Positions 1 through 5,321 are shown, counted from the first letter of the stretch. The stretch: 5,322 nucleotides of DNA from Blastocatellia bacterium (GCA_003175865.1 PSRF01000117.1:1-5322); one strand, 5' to 3'. A program made the numbers and translations. Notes: generated from the letters alone by a model not told the origin.

Positions 1-143
1 AGCGGAACACCACGCCGTCTGATTCCGACCAGGAACAAGTCACCAGCGCCGTGATTTTCTTCAACGACTTCTGACGACAGACGAGCCAACGCGCGATTGA
101 TGCGAGGGCCGTCCATAATGCGAGCTTTCTCGATGAAATCCAT
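1..143 (-). CDS. pyrR: PyrR, pyrimidine operon regulator / uracil phosphoribosyltransferase (N-terminal part, cut by window edge)
   Basis: Reading the minus strand from the ATG at 143 gives 47 codons that run off the left edge. The peptide starts MDFIEKARIMDGPRINRALA (residues 1-20) and ends LVGIRRRGVP (38-47). This is the typical PyrR opening: K-A-x-I-M-D, then I-x-R-A-L near 15-19, an E-x-x-E/N helix, then the LVGIRxRGVPL strand and turn. PyrR folds as a type I phosphoribosyltransferase; it binds pyr mRNA when UMP or UTP is high and also makes UMP from uracil and PRPP. The PRPP-binding loop lies beyond the edge, so catalytic capacity cannot be judged. The gene diverges from pyrD-pyrF across about 250 bp. 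There is no Shine-Dalgarno sequence, and the -10 box sits 8 nt before the ATG, so the mRNA is probably leaderless. An in-frame TTG at 164-162 is a weaker start. The family call rests on motif recognition in a fragment but is quite specific. Confidence 0.85.
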   Translation of the reverse strand, partial: MDFIEKARIMDGPRINRALARLSSEVVEENHGAGDLFLVGIRRRGVP

Positions 144-151
144 CGGAGCGG

Positions 152-180
152 ATACTAGCAAGAAGCATTTGAGGTGACAA
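152..180 (-). promoter_or_regulatory. Candidate sigma70-type promoter of pyrR
   Basis: On the minus strand, TTGTCA (180-175, five of six matches to TTGACA) is followed by a 17-nt spacer and TAGTAT (157-152, four of six matches to TATAAT). Transcription would begin around 145-143, on or next to the pyrR ATG. This predicts a leaderless or nearly leaderless transcript and leaves no room for a PyrR-controlled attenuator in front of pyrR itself. Prediction from sequence only. Confidence 0.5.
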
Positions 181-191
181 GTGTGCCCAGA

Positions 192-219
192 ATCTCAGAT
201 CTAAGATCTGAGATCTGAG
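192..219. repeat. AGATCT-containing palindrome with overlapping direct repeat
   Basis: ATCTCAGATCT (192-202) and AGATCTGAGAT (204-214) are perfect inverted copies around the single base at 203, giving a 23-bp near-perfect palindrome. AGATCTGAG is then repeated at 204-212 and 211-219, so the right arm is reiterated once. The element lies outside both genes, upstream of the pyrR promoter and of pyrD. It looks like a dispersed intergenic repeat; an operator role is possible but nothing visible requires it. Confidence 0.7.
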
Positions 220-235
220 TGTTTGGATCTTCGTT

Positions 236-326
236 CTTTGTACTTTGTGCTTTGCACTTCGTATTGTGAAGCCCTTGAGTAGCTCTGTAAAAACCAAGCA
301 CAAAGTACAAAGTTCAAAGCACACAG
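236..326. repeat. Long inverted repeat built of 7-bp units
   Basis: The left arm 236-252 and right arm 296-312 are perfect 17-bp reverse complements separated by 43 nt. Each arm belongs to a tandem run of heptamers: CTTTGTA, CTTTGTG, CTTTGCA, CTTCGTA from 236 to 263, and CACAAAG, TACAAAG, TTCAAAG, CACACAG from 299 to 326. The period of seven on both sides and the mirrored order suggest a degenerate short tandem repeat present in two opposite copies. It could form a stem-loop in any transcript crossing it. If pyrD is transcribed from within or upstream of it, the hairpin would be in the pyrD leader. Confidence 0.75.
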
Positions 327-377
327 CTCGAAACAGACTTTGCACATGTCGCGTGCGTCTGTTAGTCTGCGCAGTCG

Positions 378-389
378 GAACGGCCGTTC
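378..389. promoter_or_regulatory. 12-bp palindrome directly before the pyrD start
   Basis: GAACGGCCGTTC is a perfect palindrome ending one base before the ATG at 391. The only purine-rich stretch that could serve as a ribosome-binding site for this start (GGAA, 377-380) is in its left half. A DNA-binding dimer or local RNA pairing here could affect translation or transcription, but chance in a GC-rich stretch is also possible. Confidence 0.35.
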
Positions 390-390
390 G

Positions 391-1488
391 ATGGTCTATC
401 GCTCACTGTTGCGTCCAATACTCTTTCGACTCCCCGCGGAGACGGCTCACCATTTAGCTTTAAATTCTCTTTCGCTTCTTAAACCACACTTTATAAACAA
501 TCTCGTCGCGAAACGATTTACAACGTCCCCTTTCGGTAAGCTTGGGCGATTCGGATTGCAATTCTCGAATCCAGTAGGACTGGCGGGCGGTTTCGACAAA
601 GATGGAGTCGCACTTCAACCTCTGGCTGCGTTAGGGTTCGCGTTTATCGAAGCGGGCACAGTTACGCTTCATTCTCAACCCGGTAATCCGCGCCCACGAC
701 TGTTTCGTCTACCACTCGATCGCGCTCTGATTAACCGCGCCGGCTTCAATAACGCGGGCGCTGCGGCATTTGCTCAAACTGTCGCGCGGAATCGCCCTGA
801 CTGCATACTCGGAGTGAGCATCGGAAAGAGCAAGATCACTCCACTTGAAAACGCGGTCGACGATTACCTGGCGAGCTTCGATCTAGTGCATCCGATCTCA
901 GACTACGTTGCAGTCAACGTTAGCTCACCAAACACGCCACAACTACGCGAGTTACAACAGGCCGAACAACTCGAATCGTTGTTGAGTGCACTAAAGACGC
1001 GCAATCGTGAATTAGAATCGAATCGCAGAGTTCCGCTGCTTGTGAAACTGTCACCAGACCTGACAGACGAACAACTAACCACGATTGCCGACGTGATAAC
1101 TCGGCTTGGCATTGATGGCATCATCGCCACCAACACCACGACCAGCCGTAGCAATCTGCAAACAGCAAATAAAGATGTGTTAGCCTTCGGCGAAGGCGGA
1201 CTGAGCGGACAGCCTTTAAAAAAAGCGTCGACGCGAATGATCGCCAAACTTTACAAACTCACCCGTGGCAAGGTCCCGCTGATCGGAGTAGGTGGGATCT
1301 TCACAGCAGCAGATGCGTGGGAAAAAATCACGGCCGGCGCAAGTCTCATTCAAGTTTACACGGGCATGATCTACCAGGGACCATCAATCGCGCGTGACCT
1401 GAACGAGGGACTCGCAACGATTCTCGAACGCGAAGGTATAAAATATTTCGACGACGCTGTCGGCATTCGCGCCGAAGCGTACAATTGA
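391..1488 (+). CDS. pyrD: Dihydroorotate dehydrogenase (quinone), class 2
   Basis: PyrD oxidises dihydroorotate to orotate, the fourth step of UMP synthesis, using FMN and passing electrons to membrane quinone. From the ATG at 391 the protein has 365 residues, normal for class 2. Residues 1-40 are the N-terminal helical extension that associates with the membrane. Then come NPVGLAGGFDKDG (60-72, FMN region), QPGNPRPRLFRLP (96-108), INRAGFNNAG (114-123), and GVSIGKSKITPLE (141-153). NVSSPNTP is at 176-183, where the second Ser (S179) is the class 2 catalytic base. VKLSPDL (218-224), IATNTTTSR (245-253), GGLSGQPL (269-276), GVGG (299-302) and YTG (323-325) bind orotate and the FMN phosphate. 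Earlier in-frame starts at 340 (TTG) and 346 (ATG) add 17 or 15 Arg/Ser-rich residues not expected in the family, and lack a ribosome-binding site. pyrF follows after 19 nt, so the two form an operon. Confidence 0.95.
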   Translation: MVYRSLLRPILFRLPAETAHHLALNSLSLLKPHFINNLVAKRFTTSPFGKLGRFGLQFSNPVGLAGGFDKDGVALQPLAALGFAFIEAGTVTLHSQPGNPRPRLFRLPLDRALINRAGFNNAGAAAFAQTVARNRPDCILGVSIGKSKITPLENAVDDYLASFDLVHPISDYVAVNVSSPNTPQLRELQQAEQLESLLSALKTRNRELESNRRVPLLVKLSPDLTDEQLTTIADVITRLGIDGIIATNTTTSRSNLQTANKDVLAFGEGGLSGQPLKKASTRMIAKLYKLTRGKVPLIGVGGIFTAADAWEKITAGASLIQVYTGMIYQGPSIARDLNEGLATILEREGIKYFDDAVGIRAEAYN

Positions 1489-1494
1489 ACAGAG

Positions 1495-1501
1495 AAAGGA
1501 G
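1495..1501 (+). promoter_or_regulatory. Shine-Dalgarno sequence of pyrF that points to an ATC codon
   Basis: AAAGGAG is the clearest ribosome-binding site in the window. It lies 6 nt after the pyrD stop and 6 nt before the ATC at 1508, an ideal distance. The first usual start codon in the pyrF frame is the TTG at 1535, 33 nt beyond it and too far to be served by it. Confidence 0.7.
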
Positions 1502-1507
1502 CTAGCT

Positions 1508-2281
1508 ATCAATACCGAATCACCCAAAGACAATTTGATCGTGGCACTAGACGTTAACGCCGCTGACGAGGCGCTTTCTTTGGTCTCAACATTGAAGGAG
1601 CACGTCGGGATGTTTAAGGTCGGTTCACAACTCTTCACAAGCAACGGCCCCGACCTTGTAAAACGAATCGTTGCGACCGGTGCCAAGGTTTTCCTTGACT
1701 TAAAGTTTCACGACATTCCGCACCAGGTTGCAGGAGCAGCGGCCGCAGCAACTGAACTGGGAATTTCGATGTTCACCATCCACGCGAGTGGTGGAACTGA
1801 GATGATGCACCGAGCAGTTGAGGCGAGCGCAGATCTCGCGGCAAAGCGAAACCTAACAAGGCCGTTCGTCGTCGCAGTGACAGTTCTTACGAGCATCGAT
1901 GACGCCGTCCTTGATGAAATAGGAGTTGTTGATAGATCAAAGGACGCCGTTCTTCGACTGGCGAGGCTGGCTGAGGTTGCGGGCGTGGATGGAGTCGTCG
2001 CGTCTCCGCAGGAAGCGCAAGCAATCCGCTCTTCAATTTCGAAGCCGAACTTCCTGATAGTTACCCCCGGAATTCGACCCGAAGGTAAAGGCACTGCGGA
2101 CGACCAGAAACGCGTGGCCACGCCGAGGTTGGCATTGCGTGCTGGAACCGACTTTCTCGTAGTCGGAAGACCCATCACGGAAGCAGTCGACCCAACATTA
2201 GCGGCGATCGAAATCCTCACACAGATCGAGACTGCAAGCGAGTTGAATGCGGCGGAACTCACACAATCTGGAGGCGTGTAA
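1508..2281 (+). CDS. pyrF: Orotidine 5'-phosphate decarboxylase, probable ATC start
   Basis: PyrF decarboxylates OMP to UMP, the last step of de novo pyrimidine synthesis, in the cytoplasm. Numbering from the ATC at 1508 (257 residues): N9-D15 NLIVALD is the first strand of the TIM barrel. FKVG carries K37, and FLDLKFHDIP (62-71) carries the catalytic D64, K66 and D69. TPGIRPEG (186-193) and DDQKR (198-202) follow, and VGRPIT (219-224) grips the phosphate. Length and order fit the single-domain bacterial type. In this frame, between the stop at 1439-1441 and the barrel, there is no ATG or GTG. The only canonical start is TTG at 1535, which would cut the protein to 248 residues beginning inside strand 1, with no ribosome-binding site. 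The SD at 1495-1501 fits ATC 1508, giving an N-terminus (M)NTESPKDN before LIVALD, as usual for the family. Function is secure; the start is not. Confidence 0.93.
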   Translation: MNTESPKDNLIVALDVNAADEALSLVSTLKEHVGMFKVGSQLFTSNGPDLVKRIVATGAKVFLDLKFHDIPHQVAGAAAAATELGISMFTIHASGGTEMMHRAVEASADLAAKRNLTRPFVVAVTVLTSIDDAVLDEIGVVDRSKDAVLRLARLAEVAGVDGVVASPQEAQAIRSSISKPNFLIVTPGIRPEGKGTADDQKRVATPRLALRAGTDFLVVGRPITEAVDPTLAAIEILTQIETASELNAAELTQSGGV

Positions 2282-2297
2282 CTGCCAGGAGCGATAT

Positions 2298-2326
2298 TTG
2301 CTCCATTATTAGTTTAAAACTATGAT
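2298..2326 (+). promoter_or_regulatory. Candidate promoter of the DUF3108 gene
   Basis: TATGAT (2321-2326) matches the -10 consensus at five of six positions, and TTGCTC (2298-2303) matches the -35 at three, with a 17-nt spacer. The seventh base after the -10 box is G2333, the first base of the GTG start codon, so the transcript would be leaderless. This would uncouple the gene from the pyrD-pyrF operon. Confidence 0.45.
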
Positions 2327-2332
2327 GCGACG

Positions 2333-3862
2333 GTGAATCTCAGGTTGAAACTCTCTCTTACCCCCATCATTCTTGTTCTCTTTTTCGCGATTGTTACTCC
2401 CGTCTTAGCTCAGGACCAAGGCGGCGGACTATCTACTGCTCCTTATAAGATTGGAGAGCGACTTACCTACAACGTCTCCTTTTCAAACTTTCCAAGTGCT
2501 GCTCACGTTGAAATCGAAGTCGTTTCGCGCGGCGTCTACATGGGACGCGATGCGATTCAACTGCGAGCTCACGTTGAAACGCAGGGCGTGATCAACGTGG
2601 CGCTCTTCGCGCTCAATAACGACTACATTACATACATTGATCCTGAAACAGGCCTTCCCTTTCACAGTCAGGAAACAATTCGAGAAGCGACAAGTTCGAC
2701 TGACAGTTCTCAGGACTTCAATCAATCGAGTGGAACGGATGCGATTCCGCCAAGACAACAAGGGTCCGCCGGCACTTACGACATACTCTCCGCCGTCTAT
2801 CGCGCACGCGCACTGCCACTGTCTCAAGGCAGCAGTTACTCATTCTCCGTTCGCGGTGAAACGGGAACCTACTCAGCCGAAATGAAAGTTACAGATAGCC
2901 AGGTGGTCAGGACAAACGTAGGTTCATTCACAACACTCGTCGCGAAGGTCAACGTCTCCGATTCGATGGTTAAGAACTTGAAGGTGTATTTCAGTGACGA
3001 CGATAGACACATACCTGTTTTATTGACGGCACGTATTCGGAATGGCGACTTGAGAGCTGAACTTGCTGCTTCAGAAGTTGTGAAGTCGGTTCAAGTTGCT
3101 ACACCAACTCCGGTTCCAACTCCTTCGATTGCAGCTACGCCAAGACCAACACCACGGCCCAACCCCAGCCCGACACCGGTTCTAGTCACTGAGGAGTGGC
3201 CATTCAAAATCGGGGAGCAATTGAATTACCAGGTTTTTATCGGCACAAGTACAACACCAGTTGCGACGGCAACTTTTCAGCTGCGCGGTCGCTCGCGATT
3301 TCACGATCGAGACGGATTGATGCTCACGGTTCATGCACAAACAACAGGCGCCGCCGCTCGTTTGTTCAGCGCCAACGATCAAATCAATTCGTATGTAGAT
3401 CCGAAGAGCCTGCTTCCCTATCGTTCTGAGTTTAGTTTAGTCGAGGGTAACCGCCGGTTGAATCAGATTCTGACCTTCAATCAGGACTACGGAAACATCA
3501 CGAGCAATACGGGTCTGAAGATTGACGTGCCGGTTGGCACTTACGATTACGTAGCGTTTTTCTACGCGATGAGGCTATTCAATCTCAACCCGCCAAAGAG
3601 GAATGCGATCTCGATTCTCGTTGAGAACAAACCGAAGACGCTCTTTGTGAGTTCGACTAAACGTGAAGCGATCCAACTCGGTGACCAGAAGATTCCTGCA
3701 ATTGCGCTTGCATTAACCACAGACGATCCGCAAAGCGACAAATACGCGTTGCGAATGTGGGTCAGTGACGACAAGCGACGCCTGCCTTTACGCATTACAT
3801 GCGCAACTGAACTTGGTCCACTCCGTGCGGATTTAGTCATTCTTCCAACGAATAATCAGTAG
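2333..3862 (+). CDS. Exported protein with two tandem DUF3108 domains
   Basis: The product has 509 residues. Residues 1-26 form a signal peptide: R4 and K6, a hydrophobic core at 11-24, and a likely signal peptidase I site after VLA (24-26). There is no lipobox Cys, so a soluble periplasmic or exported protein is expected. Two related, probably beta-rich domains follow: about 38-250 and 291-505. They share KIGEx(L)xY (39-45; 292-299), R-D (72-73; 326-327), H-x-x-T-x-G (80-85; 334-339), LF-x-x-ND (91-97; 344-349), Y-x-DP-x-x-x-LP (101-109; 354-362) and GTYD (147-150; 402-405). Between them is a Pro/Thr/Ala linker, 256-283, with repeated TP pairs. The pattern recalls DUF3108 (PF11306), whose biochemical role is unknown, and I assign none. 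The GTG start is chosen because it precedes the signal peptide; no Shine-Dalgarno sequence is present. The TAG stop lies in a repeat element. Confidence 0.8.
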   Translation: MNLRLKLSLTPIILVLFFAIVTPVLAQDQGGGLSTAPYKIGERLTYNVSFSNFPSAAHVEIEVVSRGVYMGRDAIQLRAHVETQGVINVALFALNNDYITYIDPETGLPFHSQETIREATSSTDSSQDFNQSSGTDAIPPRQQGSAGTYDILSAVYRARALPLSQGSSYSFSVRGETGTYSAEMKVTDSQVVRTNVGSFTTLVAKVNVSDSMVKNLKVYFSDDDRHIPVLLTARIRNGDLRAELAASEVVKSVQVATPTPVPTPSIAATPRPTPRPNPSPTPVLVTEEWPFKIGEQLNYQVFIGTSTTPVATATFQLRGRSRFHDRDGLMLTVHAQTTGAAARLFSANDQINSYVDPKSLLPYRSEFSLVEGNRRLNQILTFNQDYGNITSNTGLKIDVPVGTYDYVAFFYAMRLFNLNPPKRNAISILVENKPKTLFVSSTKREAIQLGDQKIPAIALALTTDDPQSDKYALRMWVSDDKRRLPLRITCATELGPLRADLVILPTNNQ

Positions 3863-3892
3863 GGGCGGCGGCACTCCGTCGCCGCCCTCTCC
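3859..3892 (+). repeat. REP-like hairpin element, copy 1
   Basis: This element begins GTAGGGG and folds with GGGCGGCG (3863-3870) pairing perfectly to CGCCGCCC (3880-3887). The outer G3862-T3888 adds a wobble pair. The first bases provide the TAG stop of the DUF3108 gene. The stem is followed by a pyrimidine run, CTCTCCTTTCC, so it may also stop or stabilise that transcript, though the T-tract is poor for an intrinsic terminator. Confidence 0.7.
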
Positions 3893-3928
3893 TTTCCAAC
3901 TAGCTGACTGAAGCTCTTGGATCTAGAC

Positions 3929-3960
3929 GTGGGGGGCGGCCACGGAGTGCCGCCCCCTAC
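3929..3960 (-). repeat. REP-like hairpin element, copy 2, inverted
   Basis: On the minus strand this reads GTAGGGGGCGGCACTCCGTG at its start, sharing GTAGGGG and the 13-mer GGCGGCACTCCGT with copy 1. Its own stem pairs 3929-3940 with 3949-3960, 12 bp with one G-U pair, around an 8-nt loop. With copy 1 and a 36-nt spacer it forms an inverted pair like a REPIN. Confidence 0.7.
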
Positions 3961-3976
3961 AATCGTAGAACTGAAA

Positions 3977-4006
3977 TTGAAATCTATTTTCAAAGAGTGC
4001 TACACT
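3977..4006 (+). promoter_or_regulatory. Candidate promoter of the iron permease gene
   Basis: TTGAAA (3977-3982) is followed by an 18-nt spacer and TACACT (4001-4006), preceded by TG at 3998-3999 as in extended -10 promoters. Four of six positions match in each hexamer. It predicts a leader of about 50 nt before the ATG at 4063. Confidence 0.45.
3978..3992. promoter_or_regulatory. Fur-box-like dyad over the -35 of the iron permease
   Basis: TGAAATCTATTTTCA agrees with the 7-1-7 Fur consensus TGATAATnATTATCA at 10 of 14 defined positions, and the two half-sites are inverted copies of each other with one mismatch. It covers most of the -35 box, where a bound repressor would block RNA polymerase, and it precedes an iron transporter gene. 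The assignment to Fur is inference from sequence and context. Confidence 0.5.
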
Positions 4007-4062
4007 GCGAACAGGCTCGAATACTTTTACTCGGCCAATTTCGACGGAAGTCGCACTAATTC

Positions 4063-4908
4063 ATGCTTAACTCATTCATCATCGTCCTTCGCGAAGGGTT
4101 CGAGTCTTTCTTGCTCGTCGCCGTTATTCTCACTTACTTACGAAAAGCCGGACAGAAGTGGCTCACTTCAGGCGTTTACACCGCAATCGTTGCTGGATTG
4201 TCGGCAAGTTTGGGGCTCGCATACGTCCTTAAAAATGGCGTCGACGACTCCCTACTCGAGAACACGTTTGGCACGAGGATTGGCTCCTACATCAGCCAGT
4301 TCTTCGCAAACGAAGCTTTGCGCGAAGCTGTGCTCGGAGTCGTGGCAATCATATTGGTAGGCACACTCGTGGTACACATGTGGCGTACGGGACCAAAAAT
4401 TCAATCGCGAATGCAGGAGCGATTGACTTCCCTATCGACCAAGAGCTCACGCATCGCTGCACTCGCCGGCGTTTTCCTCTTCACCTTTCTAATGATCACA
4501 CGAGAAGGGATGGAGACTGCCCTCCTTCTGATGCAAGTGCATGACTCACAACTTGTCGGCGGTGCCGCGTTGGGGTTGTTAGCTGCAGCAGGGTTTGCTT
4601 GGGGTTGGGCGCGTTTCGGTCATTTGATAAACGTCAAACGCTTCTTTCAAGTCACGGGTATTTTCCTGTTACTGTTTATTGTCCAGGTTGGAATCTATTC
4701 ATTCCATGAATTCGCAGAAGCGGGCTTGCTCCCTAACAGCGAAGTGCTTCATGCCGCAACTGAAAAGTTTTCACCTGATGGTTTGTATGGAAAGTGGTTC
4801 TCAGTTGTGATGGTTGGGTTCTGTGCGTTGTGGTTACTCGGAGGCTGGATGCTTGATCGTTTCCGCAATGACTCGGCTAACACACCACTACCAACGCCGA
4901 CTCGTTAG
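4063..4908 (+). CDS. FTR1-family iron permease
   Basis: This inner-membrane protein of 281 residues has about seven hydrophobic segments (roughly 3-26, 36-56, 88-106, 131-147, 164-184, 196-212 and 245-265). Two R-E-x-x-E iron-binding motifs, REGFE (10-14) in the first helix and REGME (147-151) in the fourth, mark the FTR1/EfeU family (PF03239). A conserved HEFAEAG is at 215-221. Family members carry iron across the membrane, usually with a partner that oxidises Fe2+ or delivers it: Fet3 in yeast, EfeO/EfeB or a cupredoxin-like protein in bacteria. No such partner lies in this window. The ATG is the first possible start, since TAA at 4057-4059 closes the frame; ribosome-binding support is weak (GGAAG, 4046-4050). 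A Fur-like box upstream suggests iron repression. The charged Arg/Lys-rich loop at 107-130 is probably cytoplasmic. The gene converges on the deaminase with a 23-nt gap. Confidence 0.92.
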   Translation: MLNSFIIVLREGFESFLLVAVILTYLRKAGQKWLTSGVYTAIVAGLSASLGLAYVLKNGVDDSLLENTFGTRIGSYISQFFANEALREAVLGVVAIILVGTLVVHMWRTGPKIQSRMQERLTSLSTKSSRIAALAGVFLFTFLMITREGMETALLLMQVHDSQLVGGAALGLLAAAGFAWGWARFGHLINVKRFFQVTGIFLLLFIVQVGIYSFHEFAEAGLLPNSEVLHAATEKFSPDGLYGKWFSVVMVGFCALWLLGGWMLDRFRNDSANTPLPTPTR

Positions 4909-4931
4909 ATAGTTTTGCGGCCACATGGATT

Positions 4932-5321
4932 CTAGAACGATTCATCCCAAGGATGCGGCATTAAATCGCAGAGCTTCACAACCTTATCGCTGCCTAACAA
5001 GACTTCTGTGCGGTCCATGTTGCTCAGATCGATCTGACGCATTAACTCCCTGCAACGGCCACATGGTGGGAGGACCTTCCCGTCTCCCAGGACCGCAACG
5101 ATCCTCCTGATGCTTTGTTCCCCGTGCGTAATCATGGAGGCTATTGCGCTGTGCTCCGCGCAGAACCCGATGCCGCCACCAGCGTCGATGCAGACACCAA
5201 CGTGAAGATTACCCTTGTCCGTAAGAAGAGCGCAGCCTACGTCGCCGACGGTGAAACCATGTGCGATCTTGCGTGGATTCACGACCGCTTGGGCCTTCTG
5301 AATTAACTCATCGTTTGTCAT
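4932..5321 (-). CDS. Cytidine / blasticidin-S-type deaminase
   Basis: A small zinc-dependent deaminase of 129 residues in the cytidine deaminase superfamily, soluble and probably tetrameric like its relatives. FCAEHSAIASM (53-63) supplies zinc ligand C54 and the proton-shuttling E56; PPCGRCREL (85-93) supplies zinc ligands C87 and C90. The usual cytidine deaminase signature N-x-E-N before the C-A-E motif is replaced by C44-I45-D46-A47 followed by a Gly run (GGGIG, 48-52), and the protein ends MPHPWDESF. This resembles the blasticidin-S-deaminase-like branch, so cytidine should not be taken for granted as the substrate. If it deaminates cytidine or deoxycytidine it would feed the uracil that PyrR salvages, which would suit the neighbourhood. 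The ATG at 5321 has one base of sequence before it, so neither its ribosome-binding site nor a longer start can be assessed; the length is normal. It is usually annotated cdd. Confidence 0.85.
   Translation of the reverse strand: MTNDELIQKAQAVVNPRKIAHGFTVGDVGCALLTDKGNLHVGVCIDAGGGIGFCAEHSAIASMITHGEQSIRRIVAVLGDGKVLPPCGRCRELMRQIDLSNMDRTEVLLGSDKVVKLCDLMPHPWDESF

Larger units (their letters stand above)
144..390. other. Divergent pyrR / pyrD intergenic region
   Basis: This 247-bp region holds, from left to right, the pyrR promoter, the AGATCT palindrome, the heptad inverted repeat, and a 12-bp palindrome (378-389) touching the pyrD ATG. A weak plus-strand promoter can be drawn inside the hairpin loop: TTGTGA at 264-269, a 16-nt spacer, TGTAAA at 286-291, four matches in each box. 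I do not trust it on its own. I see no PyrR-binding anti-antiterminator sequence and no terminator between 291 and 390. Confidence 0.5.

Noticed and set aside
236..326. CRISPR-like array
   Set aside because: The 7-bp units are contiguous without spacers and sit in inverted orientation, and no cas gene is near.
61..345. Minus-strand open frame of 94 codons overlapping pyrR and the repeats
   Set aside because: It runs through the repeat elements and overlaps the recognisable pyrR frame in another phase; its peptide has no family features.
144..390. PyrR-binding attenuator upstream of pyrD
   Set aside because: I looked for the conserved PyrR-loop pattern and a terminator hairpin with a T-tract and found neither.
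1708..2262. Minus-strand open frame of 184 codons inside pyrF
   Set aside because: It is antisense to a well-conserved enzyme; its Ser/Ala/Thr-rich peptide is typical of a shadow frame.
2288..2304. GGAGC-loop-GCTCC hairpin after pyrF as an intrinsic terminator
   Set aside because: The stem has only 5 bp and is followed by ATTATTAG, not a T-tract.
2322..2336. Tiny ORF ATG ATG CGA CGG TGA overlapping the DUF3108 GTG start, as a regulatory upstream ORF
   Set aside because: Its ATG codons lie in and just after the -10 box, so they would be absent from the predicted transcript, and there is no ribosome-binding site.
3917..4360. Plus-strand open frame of 147 codons starting in the second hairpin element
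   Set aside because: It runs out of phase through the first 300 bases of the iron permease and gives a low-complexity Ser-rich peptide.
4909..4931. Bidirectional terminator between the convergent permease and deaminase genes
   Set aside because: The 23-nt gap contains TTTT but no stem of useful length.
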